From: an uncultured Flavobacteriales bacterium
Lineage (GTDB): Bacteria > Bacteroidota > Bacteroidia > Palsa-965
Assembly: GCA_946478675.1 (NCBI GenBank)
Contig: CAMLEF010000003.1
Location: 1 to 39,866 of the forward strand
DNA: 39,866 nucleotides
Direction of reading: 5' to 3'
Shown here: piece by piece, positions 8,760-17,519 of the stretch
Numbering within the stretch: the stretch's first letter is position 1
Layout of the letters: each line of letters starts with the position of its first letter
Made by a program: the position numbers and the translations under genes
Notes under the pieces: generated by a model
What the model saw: the letters and a program-made list of their open reading frames with translations, nothing else
Database searches by the model: none
Told to the model about the DNA's origin: nothing

Positions 8760-9890
8760 TCAGAGCGTGCCGCGTTTCGCCTGTTCCGCTTCGATGGATT
8801 CGAACAGCGCCTGGAAGTTGCCTTTGCCGAACGACTTCGCACCGACGCGTTGGATGATCTCGAAGAATAATGTCGGACGGTCTTCTACCGGTTTGGTGAA
8901 AATCTGCAGCAGGTAACCTTCTTCATCGCGGTCGACCATGATGCCGAGGCCTTTCAATACGGAAAGATCTTCTTTGATTGTGCCGACGCGTTCGGTGACG
9001 GTGTCGTAATAAGAGCCCGGCACATAGAGGAACTCGATGCCGCGGTTGCGCATTTCCGTGATCGTATGAATGATGTTGTCGGTGGCGACGGCGATGTGCT
9101 GGCAACCTGCGCCTTCGTAGAATTCGATGAACTCTTCGATCTGCGATTTCTTTTTGCCTTTGGCCGGTTCGTTGATCGGGAACTTGATGCGGCCGTTGCT
9201 GTTCGACATCACTTTCGACATGAGCGCCGTGTACTCCGTGGAAATGTCTTTGTCGTCGAACGTGATGAGATTTTTAAAGCCGAGCACTTCTTCGTAGAAC
9301 TTCGCCCACTTGTTCATCTCGCCCCAGCCCACGTTGCCCACGCAATGATCGACATACTCGAGCCCGACCGGCGACGGGTTGTATTCCGATTTCCATTCGA
9401 CGAATCCCGGGAGGAAAACGCCGTTGTAATTTTTTCGCTCCACAAAAAGATGAATCGTTTCGCCGTACGTGCGAATGCCGGAGATCGTCACGCGACCGTA
9501 CGCATCCGCTTTCACCTGCGGCTCGAGATACGATTCGGCGCCGCGCTTCACGGTTTCTTTGTACGATTCCGCGGCGTCATCCACCCAGAACGCGATCACT
9601 TTGACAGCGTCGCCGTGCTTGCGGATGTGTTCGGAAATTTCCGAAGAGGAATGCATCGGGCTCGTCAGCACCAGCGTGATCTTGCCCTGGCGAAGCACAT
9701 ACGACGTGCGGTCTTTCGACCCGGTTTCAAGTCCGCAGTAAGCGAGTGACTGGAAGCCGAGCGCGGTTTTGTAAAAGTGTGCGGCCTGTTTGGCGTTGCC
9801 GACGTACAGCTCGATGTAATCCGTTCCGTTGATCGGAAGAAAATCTTTCGTTGCGTTGGCCGTGGGTGCGGTGAGGGTGGAAGTTGCCAT
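8760..9890 (-). CDS. hppD: 4-hydroxyphenylpyruvate dioxygenase
   Basis: A 376-residue Fe(II) dioxygenase converting 4-hydroxyphenylpyruvate to homogentisate in tyrosine breakdown. Two vicinal-oxygen-chelate domains are present. The three metal ligands of the family can be placed: His in [11 protein letters not shown], His in [10 protein letters not shown] and Glu in [10 protein letters not shown]. The C-terminal helix ends with [14 protein letters not shown], as usual. It lies 26 nt after hmgA, which uses its product, so the two steps are co-transcribed. Length and architecture are normal. Confidence 0.95.
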   Translation of the reverse strand: MATSTLTAPTANATKDFLPINGTDYIELYVGNAKQAAHFYKTALGFQSLAYCGLETGSKDRTSYVLRQGKITLVLTSPMHSSSEISEHIRKHGDAVKVIAFWVDDAAESYKETVKRGAESYLEPQVKADAYGRVTISGIRTYGETIHLFVERKNYNGVFLPGFVEWKSEYNPSPVGLEYVDHCVGNVGWGEMNKWAKFYEEVLGFKNLITFDDKDISTEYTALMSKVMSNSNGRIKFPINEPAKGKKKSQIEEFIEFYEGAGCQHIAVATDNIIHTITEMRNRGIEFLYVPGSYYDTVTERVGTIKEDLSVLKGLGIMVDRDEEGYLLQIFTKPVEDRPTLFFEIIQRVGAKSFGKGNFQALFESIEAEQAKRGTL

Positions 9891-9916
9891 GGTAAAGTGT
9901 GCTGTTTTATTTCAGG

Positions 9917-11089
9917 TTAGCCGAGCGCCGGTTCTGCGACCCAGGAACGTTGATAATCTTTTACTTCGAGCGCAAGCGCCGCTTTGGTGATCTGCACCGG
10001 GCGGAACGGATCGATCATGACCGCGAGCTCTTTGGTTTCTTTCTGGCCGATGCTGCGTTCGATCGCGCCGGGATGCGGGCCGTGCGGGATGCCGCCGGGA
10101 TGCAGCGTGAGCTGTCCTTTCTGAATGTTGTTGCGGCTCATGAAATCGCCGTCGACGTAATAGAGAATCTCATCGGAGTCGATGTTGCTGTGATGGTACG
10201 GCGCAGGGATCGCATCCGGATGATAATCGTACAGTCGCGGCACGAATGAGCAAACGACGAAGCCGGCATTCTCAAACGTCTGGTGCACCGGCGGCGGCAT
10301 GTGGATGCGACCGGTGATCGGCTCGAAATCGTGGATCGAAAAAGCGTACGGATAGAAATAACCGTCCCAGCCGACGGCATCGAACGGATGCGTGCTGTAG
10401 ATGAACGGGTAGATCATGTTTTGCTTTTTGATCATGATGCGGAACTCGCCTTTCTCATCGTGCGTGACGAGATTTTTCGGCTTGCGGATATCGCGCTCGC
10501 AGAACGGTGAATGTTCGAGCATCTGCCCGATGTTGTTGCGGTAGCGCGAGGGCAGCGTGACCGGGCTGAACGCTTCGATGTACAGCAGGCGGTTATCGTT
10601 CCCGTTGAATTGAATTTGATACGTAACGCCGCGCGGAATCAGCAGGTAATCGTCCTGCGAGAATTCCACTTCGCCGTAAAGCGTTTTCAATACGCCCGAA
10701 CCGCGATGCACGAAGATGAGCTCGTCGGCATCCGCGTTCTTGAAGAAATAATCCGTCATGGATTTTCGTGGCGCAGCGAGGCCGATGTGCATTTCGTTAT
10801 TGACGAACAACACCTGGCGGCTGTCGAGATAATCGTCGGCGGGAGGAAGATCGAAGCCGCGAAAGCTCAGCGATTTCAGGTTTTTCTCAATGGCGATCTC
10901 GGGCTGAACGGAGAACGGCTTCAGCGTTTCCTTCACGAGTGTCGGCGGGTAAAGGTGATACACCAGCGACGACATTCCCGCGAACCCTTGCGTGCCGACC
11001 AGCTCTTCCTGGTAAAGTTTTCCCGAAGGGCTTTTGAAAACCGTATGGCGTTTGTGCGGAATAGTTCCGGCTTCGAAGTAAAAAGGCAT
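9917..11089 (-). CDS. hmgA: homogentisate 1,2-dioxygenase
   Basis: A 390-residue cupin-fold Fe(II) ring-cleaving dioxygenase that opens homogentisate to maleylacetoacetate. The C-terminal cupin shows the expected His/Glu region in PYHHSNIDSDEILYYVDGD and the distal His in LHPGGIPHGPHPG. It is shorter than the roughly 430-residue proteobacterial and animal enzymes, but I see no lost motif. It is the first gene of the seven-gene operon, and its upstream region carries a TGTGA-N6-TCACA palindrome. The next enzymes (maleylacetoacetate isomerase, fumarylacetoacetase) are not in the window. Confidence 0.92.
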   Translation of the reverse strand: MPFYFEAGTIPHKRHTVFKSPSGKLYQEELVGTQGFAGMSSLVYHLYPPTLVKETLKPFSVQPEIAIEKNLKSLSFRGFDLPPADDYLDSRQVLFVNNEMHIGLAAPRKSMTDYFFKNADADELIFVHRGSGVLKTLYGEVEFSQDDYLLIPRGVTYQIQFNGNDNRLLYIEAFSPVTLPSRYRNNIGQMLEHSPFCERDIRKPKNLVTHDEKGEFRIMIKKQNMIYPFIYSTHPFDAVGWDGYFYPYAFSIHDFEPITGRIHMPPPVHQTFENAGFVVCSFVPRLYDYHPDAIPAPYHHSNIDSDEILYYVDGDFMSRNNIQKGQLTLHPGGIPHGPHPGAIERSIGQKETKELAVMIDPFRPVQITKAALALEVKDYQRSWVAEPALG

Positions 11090-11132
11090 GTTTGTGTCGG
11101 ATGAAAAAGAGGTGCTTTTTCCGATCCTGACA

Positions 11133-11140
11133 CAATAATA
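11133..11140 (-). promoter_or_regulatory. candidate -7 box of the hmgA-paa operon
   Basis: On the minus strand this reads TATTATTG, one mismatch from TAnnTTTG, and lies 43 nt before the hmgA ATG. The TGTGA-type palindrome ends 22 nt upstream of it, which puts the palindrome centre near -41, the position where a class II CRP/FNR-type activator touches RNA polymerase. Confidence 0.35.
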
Positions 11141-11162
11141 GTTTCTGCGAATCCCTCGAATC

Positions 11163-11178
11163 TGTGATGTTCATCACA
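11163..11178. promoter_or_regulatory. CRP-consensus palindrome upstream of hmgA
   Basis: TGTGATGTTCATCACA is a perfect TGTGA-N6-TCACA site with 7-bp arms around a TT centre, in the gap between the cupin gene and hmgA. The Crp/Fnr regulator at the far end of the same operon has the RETxxR recognition residues that read this sequence in CRP. Regulation of the operon by that protein is an inference. Confidence 0.6.
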
Positions 11179-11239
11179 CGAGGCGCTGCTGCTGCGAACA
11201 ATCAGTTCGATTGCTGACGGTCGTCAGGTTTTTAAGGGC

Positions 11240-12181
11240 TTAGCGCTCCTCTTTCCAAAGCAAACCGAGCGAAGGCGCGAAACCGCCGCAATCCTCCGGC
11301 GTCGTTTCGATGTGACGTGCGGCGCGGGCGTGCACCTGCCGTTCTTTCCATTCGTGCCAGCGATGCGGAACCGTCTTCTTCATCAGCGTATCGATGTTGC
11401 GCATGACGGTAAGGTTCCATGCGCCGTTGAATTTTTTGCTCCAGCTTTCCTGCAGCGCGCGAAGGCTCATCGCAAAACCGCTCTGCACGTATTCCATATG
11501 ATGCCAGTAGCCGCCGGGCATAAAGAGCGTGTCGCCGTGGTCGAGGATCACTTCATATCCTTTCGCATGACGCAGCGCGCTGTAACGTTCCATGTCGAGC
11601 CTGCTGCGTGACGCGTCGTAGTAATAGCTGAAGTCGGCCATGCTCATCACTTCGAACGGCTTGCGATACAGCTTGTCGCCTTCTTCATAAGGGAAAAGCA
11701 GGACGCGTTTTTTGCCGAGGAACTGCGTGTGCAGGATATGGCTCAGGTCCATGTCGAAATGCATGTGCGTGATGCTGCCTTCTCCGCCCATGAACAACAT
11801 CGGCACACGCTTCACAAAACCTTTTACCAGGTGATCGGGCCACGTGAAATCCTGCACGAGCTCCGGCGCATGATTGAAAATATTGAAGAGGAAGATCCGC
11901 CACTCTGCAGGCCCCTTGCGCACGCGGTCGATGTATTCGCCCATGGTCACGTACGCGTCGGCCTGGTTGACGGGCGTGTGTGGCCCGCTTTTGACGTTGT
12001 TGTAAATGCCGACTTTTTTTTCGCCGACTTTTTCCCGCATGTAATCCCAGTTCCAGCGGTTCATCGCCGGCCAGGATTGCGCGAGATCTTTCATGACGAC
12101 GGGAATGCCGGGCTCGAAAAAATGCTGACGGAAATCGGCGCCGGAAATGGAGCTGACGGTGGTGACAGGCTGTAGTCGCAT
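11240..12181 (-). CDS. cupin_8 / JmjC-like Fe(II) 2-oxoglutarate oxygenase
   Basis: A 313-residue protein of the cupin-like (JmjC/FIH-related) family. The HxD metal pair is in HMHFDMD (His141, Asp143), and the distal His lies in GDTLFMPGGYWHH (His227 or His228). The opening PGIPVVMKDLAQSWPAMNRW is typical for the family. Members hydroxylate proteins or small molecules; the substrate cannot be read from sequence. It runs in the same direction as the hmgA operon, but 150 nt and a probable promoter separate them. An inverted repeat CCGTTG-N8-CAACGG lies about 45 nt upstream of the start. Confidence 0.8.
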   Translation of the reverse strand: MRLQPVTTVSSISGADFRQHFFEPGIPVVMKDLAQSWPAMNRWNWDYMREKVGEKKVGIYNNVKSGPHTPVNQADAYVTMGEYIDRVRKGPAEWRIFLFNIFNHAPELVQDFTWPDHLVKGFVKRVPMLFMGGEGSITHMHFDMDLSHILHTQFLGKKRVLLFPYEEGDKLYRKPFEVMSMADFSYYYDASRSRLDMERYSALRHAKGYEVILDHGDTLFMPGGYWHHMEYVQSGFAMSLRALQESWSKKFNGAWNLTVMRNIDTLMKKTVPHRWHEWKERQVHARAARHIETTPEDCGGFAPSLGLLWKEER

Positions 12182-12320
12182 GACGGGAAGAATGGTGAAG
12201 CCCGTGTGATGCGATTATTATACCAGCCGTTGGAATGCAGCAACGGCGCGGCCTGCAGTGTATGCGCGAAAATGATGCGTGGAAAAAAATCTACAACTGC
12301 TGAGGCGTGAGGCGTGCGTT

Positions 12321-13127
12321 TCAACAATCTTCCGGCTTGCAGAGATCATCGAAGCTGAACGTGCTCGAGCGTTGGATTTTTAACGTGTTGTTTTCTTTCT
12401 TGTCAAAATAAGTGCCGAGCGCGCGTTTGTCCGGATCTTTTGATTTCAGGAAATCGCGGATCGGCAGACGCTCGTTTTGCATGTCGCGGAGCCGCAACTC
12501 GTTTTCTCTCACCAGCACTTCCCGGCCCGCGATCGGATCACCGTCGGATGACATGCCGGAGAATACGCCCTGCAACACCTGCGGGTCGCGTGATGATCCG
12601 AATTTGAAAACGAGATGCAGGTTTTTGTCTTCGCCGCTTTCGAGCAGGCAATACATGCACTGTCCTTCGTATTTGATTTTTCCACGGAACATACGTGCCT
12701 TTCCTTGCAGCTCCATCACCAGGCCGGTGTCGATACGCAAAATGCGTACCGGCGATTTCAGCAGGTAAGGTTGGCCTGAATTACAACGCACATAGCTGAA
12801 CCAGTTGCCTTCGCAGTGAAAGAGGAACGCCGGCATCGGTTGCTTCAAATATTCTGTGAAGTGTCGAAAGCCCGAGAATTTTGCGAACCTGGCAATGTAG
12901 TCGACCTTGCTGCTGTTTAGTCCGATGGTTTCGTCCGGCTTCTTCTTCTGCACTTTCTGATAGATCTGCTTGTACAGGTATTCTTCATTGAACGGCACAT
13001 TCCCGCTGGGATCTGCATGCTCCATGTCGGCATGAATTTCTTTGAGGGAAACGTAACTCAGCGTCCGTTCCGAGAGCGCGGCCACTTTTTCCAGCAGTGC
13101 GAGGATTTCTCCGGCTTTGAACTCCAT
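12321..13127 (-). CDS. hypothetical protein
   Basis: A 268-residue protein that I do not recognise. It has no signal peptide or clear membrane segment. The N-terminal 110 residues look helical and charged (an EILALLEKVAALSERTLSYVSLKEI helix in part, then KQIYQKVQKKKPDETIGLNSSKVDYIARF), reminiscent of a small DNA-binding or protein-contact domain. The remainder appears beta-rich (YLLKSPVRILRIDTGLVMELQG, then MYCLLESGEDKNLHLVFKFG). The start at 13127 follows a purine-rich stretch. An open extension to 13439 has atypical composition and was not used. It diverges from the small secreted protein across a long gap. Confidence 0.65.
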   Translation of the reverse strand: MEFKAGEILALLEKVAALSERTLSYVSLKEIHADMEHADPSGNVPFNEEYLYKQIYQKVQKKKPDETIGLNSSKVDYIARFAKFSGFRHFTEYLKQPMPAFLFHCEGNWFSYVRCNSGQPYLLKSPVRILRIDTGLVMELQGKARMFRGKIKYEGQCMYCLLESGEDKNLHLVFKFGSSRDPQVLQGVFSGMSSDGDPIAGREVLVRENELRLRDMQNERLPIRDFLKSKDPDKRALGTYFDKKENNTLKIQRSSTFSFDDLCKPEDC

Positions 13128-13644
13128 CTCTTTTTTTCTGCGAAAGAACAGGCGCCCGTTTTCATCGCCAATTGATTTTTCCCAATGCGCCGTTTTCCTT
13201 TCCCGGCGCCCCGAATTCGTTTGCGTCGCGGGTGTCACCGATGCGTGAAATAAAATCCACCAGTAAAACGGAAGTCTGCGCTTTTTCTTCACCAGTGTGT
13301 TCCGCTCTGTCCGCCGGATGTTTGCATCACCTGATTGATCAATCAGTGCCGGTGAAAAGCCGAGCGAACGGAAACCGCTGAATGCACAGGCAGACGCCTG
13401 GTCCTTACGGATAGAAACAGCAGCGCTTTCCCGGAGCAAAGCCGCTCACCGCACTTCCCGGACTGTCGCCAGGTGGATGCGAGGGATAGGCATCGACGCA
13501 ACGACAGGAAGGGAACATATCCCACACTTCATCTGCACGGCGTGAAGACGCTGTACTTCCAACGGACTGCTCCGGCAGTAACGCAGGCGACAGCCTTGCC
13601 TTCAGCGAACGTGCGGGATTGTTTCACTCTTAACACTTCCGAAC
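13128..13644. other. 517-bp divergent intergenic region without a supported gene
   Basis: No frame here has convincing coding character, and I see no tRNA-like or other RNA structure. The one clear feature is the 16-bp palindrome at 13331-13346. The region presumably holds promoters for the hypothetical gene (minus) and the CarboxypepD_reg gene (plus), but I found no full TAnnTTTG promoter close to either start. Confidence 0.5.
13331..13346. promoter_or_regulatory. 16-bp perfect palindrome
   Basis: CTGATTGATCAATCAG is self-complementary over its full length. It lies about 200 nt upstream of the hypothetical gene and 300 nt upstream of the secreted protein gene. Such a site suits a dimeric regulator, but no regulator is adjacent. 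Confidence 0.35.
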
Positions 13645-14034
13645 ATGAAAACTGTTCTTTCTATTGCATGCGGCGTCGCCCTGTTGCTCGGTGGCATGAA
13701 CGCCGACGCTTTCGAATCGTTCTTCTCTGTTACGAACACCCACACGAAGGTGGTCCTGCCTAACGACGGCGAACATGACCCGATCTGGATGCACGGGCAC
13801 GTGAAGAATACTTCCGGCGGTGCAATCGCTCTCGCAGACGTGACGCTCACGCTCTCGGGCACCACTACTGCTGCGTACAGCACGCAGACGGATTCGAGCG
13901 GCTACTACTCCTTCGCAACGGTAGCGCAGGGACAGTACCGCCTCGATCTCTCCGCGCACAATTACGTGACGAAACAGGTCAACGTAACGCTGACGACGGA
14001 TGTCGGCCGCGAGGATACGCTGATCGCGCAGTAA
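13645..14034 (+). CDS. small secreted CarboxypepD_reg-like protein
   Basis: A 129-residue exported protein. A signal peptide (MKTVLSIACGVALLLGGMNADA) is followed by one carboxypeptidase-regulatory-like beta-sandwich: HGHVKNTSGGAIALADVTLTL, the turn TDSSGYYSFATVAQGQYRLDL, and a closing KQVNVTL strand. Such domains normally sit at the front of TonB-dependent receptors or adhesins. Here the domain stands alone, so a structural or binding role in periplasm or envelope is likely. A strong terminator follows at once, so it is probably monocistronic. Confidence 0.8.
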   Translation: MKTVLSIACGVALLLGGMNADAFESFFSVTNTHTKVVLPNDGEHDPIWMHGHVKNTSGGAIALADVTLTLSGTTTAAYSTQTDSSGYYSFATVAQGQYRLDLSAHNYVTKQVNVTLTTDVGREDTLIAQ

Positions 14035-14043
14035 TGCTGTGAG

Positions 14044-14074
14044 AAACGCCCCGGGAAACCGGGGCGTTTTTTTT
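14044..14074 (+). terminator. intrinsic terminator of the CarboxypepD_reg gene
   Basis: A 10-bp GC-rich stem (14045-14054 with 14059-14068), a GAAA tetraloop and a run of T, beginning 10 nt after the stop codon at 14034. Confidence 0.92.
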
Positions 14075-14165
14075 GAACGTTTTTTTATACACTTGTAGCA
14101 GAAGATTTCAATTCCGATAACTCCTGCAAAATTTATTACGCCGGCTTTTAACGATAAAATCCCCA

Positions 14166-16103
14166 TTGTACCTGCTTCGTCATTTCCGGAATTTTTTGGT
14201 GTTGCTTGCTTGTTGTTTGGCACTCGCAGCACCCGCGCAGATCGATTCCCTGCAGCAGCAACTGCGCATGCACCGCCAGCACGGCGATCAGCGAAAGGCG
14301 GCGGGTGCATTGATCGAGCTCGGCTACCAATATGGCAGCGATTATCAATCCGACACAGCGTTCGCTTGTTTTGAAGAGGCATTACAGTTGTACCGCCAGC
14401 TGAAGGACTCTTCCATGATGGCGCAATGCTTCAATGATTTCGCCGTTCTTTATCAGTATCTCGGCGATTTTACGAATAGCATTTACAATTACCAGCAATG
14501 CCTCACTATTGCGCAACAGTTGAAGGACGATACCACCACCGGACAATGCCTTACCAATATCGGCATGTGTTACTGCGAAAAAGGCGAGCTCGATTCCGCG
14601 CTGCGTAACCTGTTGAATGGATTACGTTACCTCGATAAAGTTCATGACTCTGCCAGCATTGCATCGGCTTACAATTCCATAGGCATTGTGCATCTTGATC
14701 AGAAGGATTACGATAAAGCAATCTCTTATTTTTCCAGTGCGCTGAGCATGCGCATGCGCCTCGGCAATAAACGCGGTGTAGCCCGGGCGCTCAACAACCT
14801 CGGCGAAGCGTACATGCGAAAAGGCGATTATCCGCGGGCGCTCGATTATTTCAACAACGCGTTGCGGCTGAAACGCGAAATCAACGACAAAGGATCCATC
14901 GCAACTTCGCTCGACATGCTCGCCGAGCTGTATTTCCTGCAGCAGGATTTTGAAAAGTCGGAAGAGAATTACCGGCAATCGCTGCAAATCAAACAAGAGG
15001 TAGGCGATCTGCAGGGACAGGCCATTTCGCTTAATAAGCTCGGCGATCTCTACACGAGCTGGAAAAAATTCGATCTCGCCGACAGCAGCCTTCACCAGGC
15101 CCGCACGATCGCATCCGGCATTGGTGCGAAAACGGAGCTGCTGCAGAATTACAAACTGAGCATCCAGCTGTACCGCGCTACCGGCAATCAACCGGAGATG
15201 ATCCGCTTTTACGATCAGTATACTGCGCTGAAAGATTCGGTGATCAACGAGCAGAAGAACAAAGCGCTCGCCGAAATGGAAACCCGTTACGGCTCGCAGA
15301 AGAAGGAACAAGAACTGAAAACGTCAGCGGCAGTGGTCGCGCGGCAACACACGGTGATCTGGTCGCTGGCCGTCGGTACGGTACTGCTCGTCCTGCTGAT
15401 TGTGCTGGCGCTGGCGGTGATCCGTTCCGGAAGGAAAGCCAATGCGCAGAAGCAGCTCATCATTCAGCAGAAGCAGGCGTTGCTCGACCAGAAGCAGGCG
15501 ATGATGCGCGAGCTGCACCACCGCATCAAGAACAACCTGCAGGTGCTCGCTTCGCTGCTCGAATTGCAGCAGGGCAGGACCGGCGATGCTGCTGCGAAAG
15601 AAGCGCTGAAAGCCGTGGAGCACCGGCTGAGTGCGATGCTGCTCATTCACCAGGATCTCTACAGCGAACAGGCGGGATCACAGGTGAGCATCGATGAATA
15701 CATCCGCAGGATCACGGACAACCTGCTTTTCGCTTACGGCTATTCGAAGCAAACGGTCGACGTGCAGATCGACGTGGATGCCGTAGCATTGGATGCCGAC
15801 AAAGCGCTCAACGCCGGCTTCATCTGTAATGAAATTATCAGCAACGCGTTCAAGCACGGATTGAAAAATGTTGCGCAGCCGGTATTGCGGATCAGCCTGA
15901 AGAAAGTGCAGAAAGAATTGCAATTGATCATTTCCGATAACGGGAAAGGCATGCCGCAGGAAGTAACGACGGAAAACTCTTCCTCGTTCGGTTTGCGCCT
16001 GATCCGCTTGTTCGTCGACGACCTGCGCGGAACGCTGCAATGGCGCTCGGATGCGCAAGGCACTACTTTTGAAATTTACATTCCTCAAACTCCCACCGCA
16101 TGA
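14166..16103 (+). CDS. TPR sensor histidine kinase (HisKA_2 type)
   Basis: A 645-residue sensor kinase with a TTG start; no ATG lies in frame upstream before a stop, and the TTG gives a clean signal peptide (LLRHFRNFLVLLACCLALAAPAQ in part). About seven tetratricopeptide repeats fill 40-350 (for example NNLGEAYMRKGDYPRALDYF). A transmembrane helix is at about 396-419, then a coiled linker and the HisKA_2 phospho-acceptor MRELHHRIKNNLQVLASLL (His451/452). The HATPase domain has NEIISNAFKHGL and SDNGKGMP. The TPR part should be periplasmic. Its last codons overlap the LytTR regulator by 4 nt, marking a two-component pair. Confidence 0.9.
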   Translation: MYLLRHFRNFLVLLACCLALAAPAQIDSLQQQLRMHRQHGDQRKAAGALIELGYQYGSDYQSDTAFACFEEALQLYRQLKDSSMMAQCFNDFAVLYQYLGDFTNSIYNYQQCLTIAQQLKDDTTTGQCLTNIGMCYCEKGELDSALRNLLNGLRYLDKVHDSASIASAYNSIGIVHLDQKDYDKAISYFSSALSMRMRLGNKRGVARALNNLGEAYMRKGDYPRALDYFNNALRLKREINDKGSIATSLDMLAELYFLQQDFEKSEENYRQSLQIKQEVGDLQGQAISLNKLGDLYTSWKKFDLADSSLHQARTIASGIGAKTELLQNYKLSIQLYRATGNQPEMIRFYDQYTALKDSVINEQKNKALAEMETRYGSQKKEQELKTSAAVVARQHTVIWSLAVGTVLLVLLIVLALAVIRSGRKANAQKQLIIQQKQALLDQKQAMMRELHHRIKNNLQVLASLLELQQGRTGDAAAKEALKAVEHRLSAMLLIHQDLYSEQAGSQVSIDEYIRRITDNLLFAYGYSKQTVDVQIDVDAVALDADKALNAGFICNEIISNAFKHGLKNVAQPVLRISLKKVQKELQLIISDNGKGMPQEVTTENSSSFGLRLIRLFVDDLRGTLQWRSDAQGTTFEIYIPQTPTA

Positions 16104-16852
16104 AACCGACACGCATTCTCATTGTTGAAGACAAAGCGATCATCGCCGAATCGCTGGCGTCTATCCTGCTCAAGGCCGGCTACGAGATCTGCGCCCGTTG
16201 CGTTTCCGGTGAAGAAGCCCTGCGCGCGGTTGAAGAGCACGAGCCCGATCTCATCCTGATGGACATCCAGCTCGCCGGGAAACTCGACGGCATTCAAACA
16301 GTGGAGCAGATCAACAGCAAGCATTCCATCCCCGTGATCTTCCTGACGGATTTCCACGACGAGAAAACGATCAACCGCGCGAAGCACACGCATCCCGCCG
16401 CTTACCTGCTGAAGCCTTACAAGGAGCACGACCTGCTCATCGCCATCGAGATCGCGTTCTTCAATGCGGGCTCGGGAAAAGAAGCGCAGCCCGGCAAGAA
16501 TGAAAAACCGCAGGAGGAAGATTACCTCTTCAACGATCGTTTTTTCATTCGCGACAAAGAAGTGCTGCGCCGCGTCGACATTGCCGACATCCAGTGGATC
16601 AAGGCAGCGCGCGCTTATTATGAAATTCAAACGGCGCAGCGTCATTACACGCTCGTCGGCAACCTCAGCCTCTTCCATAAAAAGTTCACGCACCCGCTGC
16701 TGCTGCAGGTGCATCGTTCCTACATCGTGAACATGGATAAGGTCACCGCGATCAAGGGCAACATGCTCATCATCGGTGATGCGAACGGCGCTGAAATTCC
16801 CATCAGCGATTCCTTCCGCGACGACGTCGACAAGCGGTTCTTCAAGGTGTAA
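16100..16852 (+). CDS. LytTR-family response regulator of the TPR kinase
   Basis: A 250-residue regulator. The receiver domain (1-125) has the acidic residues of VEDK, phospho-acceptor Asp55 in LILMDIQLAG, and the Lys of LLKPYKEHD. A charged linker with GKEAQPGKNEKPQEEDY leads to a C-terminal LytTR DNA-binding domain (about 150-250), with IQWIKAARAYYEIQT and LLLQVHRSYIVNMDKVTAI. The ATGA overlap with the kinase shows coupling. Two TIR-domain genes follow after 118 nt and may belong to the same transcript or be its target. It is distinct in sequence from the LytTR regulator at 189-935. Confidence 0.92.
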   Translation: MKPTRILIVEDKAIIAESLASILLKAGYEICARCVSGEEALRAVEEHEPDLILMDIQLAGKLDGIQTVEQINSKHSIPVIFLTDFHDEKTINRAKHTHPAAYLLKPYKEHDLLIAIEIAFFNAGSGKEAQPGKNEKPQEEDYLFNDRFFIRDKEVLRRVDIADIQWIKAARAYYEIQTAQRHYTLVGNLSLFHKKFTHPLLLQVHRSYIVNMDKVTAIKGNMLIIGDANGAEIPISDSFRDDVDKRFFKV

Positions 16853-16970
16853 TTCCGCCGGGAAAGAAAAACAGGTGTTTCGGAAAAGAAAAAGCGCTGC
16901 CGGGAAAAATAATTTCCGGAGCGGAACCGCGTGCTCTTATTTCGGCATCGCAGCACCTGGAAAACCCCGG

Positions 16971-17519
16971 ATGAAAAAACCTGTTTACGATGTGTTCATC
17001 GCACACGCTTACGAAGATCAGAATGCGTTCCCGAGCGAGCTGGCGGTTGCGCTCAAGGAAAAAGGACTGCGCGTCTGGTATTCCGGGCTCGAAGTAAAAG
17101 CAGGAGAAAGCATTGCCGCAAACGTCGCCCTCGCGCTGAAGCAGATCCGCAGCGGCGTGCTTATCATCAGCCCGGCGTTTTTCAAAAAGCGGTGGATGAT
17201 CCGCGAGCTGCAGGTCGTGTTTGCCTTGCAGAAAGACCGCAAACGGATTCTGCCCGTGCTGCATCGCGTTACGCTGCGGCAGGTGCGGCAGGAATTACCA
17301 GTGCTCAGCAGCCGCTACGTGATCACTTCGAAAAAGAACATGGTCACGATCGTCAACCGCGTGCTGCGTTTGCCCGGCGGAAAAGTGCAGGCGAAGAAGC
17401 TGCTGATCGCGGGAGCTCCGCCGCGCACCGGCTCGATTACGCTCGGTGGAATTGTTCCGTTGAAAGCCACGCTGCCCGGCAAACGGAAACCGAAAACAGG
17501 GACTCAATCCTCTGAATAA
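16971..17519 (+). CDS. TIR-domain protein (soluble)
   Basis: A 182-residue protein with an N-terminal TIR domain (about 5-130): YDVFIAHAYEDQ (strand A and BB-loop start), LRVWYSGLEVKAGESI, and VLIISPAFFKKRWMIRELQ. Glu41 lies in the loop where NAD-cleaving TIR domains hold their catalytic Glu, so NADase or signalling-nucleotide activity is possible. The last 50 residues are basic and proline/glycine-rich (GGKVQAKKLLIAGAPP; PGKRKPKTGTQ) with no recognised effector domain. The next gene, another TIR protein, starts within its stop codon (TAATG). The start at 16971 begins right before the domain; longer readings have low-complexity sequence. Confidence 0.85.
   Translation: MKKPVYDVFIAHAYEDQNAFPSELAVALKEKGLRVWYSGLEVKAGESIAANVALALKQIRSGVLIISPAFFKKRWMIRELQVVFALQKDRKRILPVLHRVTLRQVRQELPVLSSRYVITSKKNMVTIVNRVLRLPGGKVQAKKLLIAGAPPRTGSITLGGIVPLKATLPGKRKPKTGTQSSE

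Noticed and set aside
12201..12216. Second CRP-type site upstream of the cupin gene
   Set aside because: Only one half (TGTGATG) is present; the other half has no TCACA.
13331..13346. FNR box at the palindrome
   Set aside because: FNR sites need TTGAT-N4-ATCAA; here the half sites meet with no spacer.
13128..13439. 104-residue N-terminal extension of the hypothetical protein
   Set aside because: Composition is unlike the rest of the protein, it has no domain, and it spans the 16-bp palindrome.
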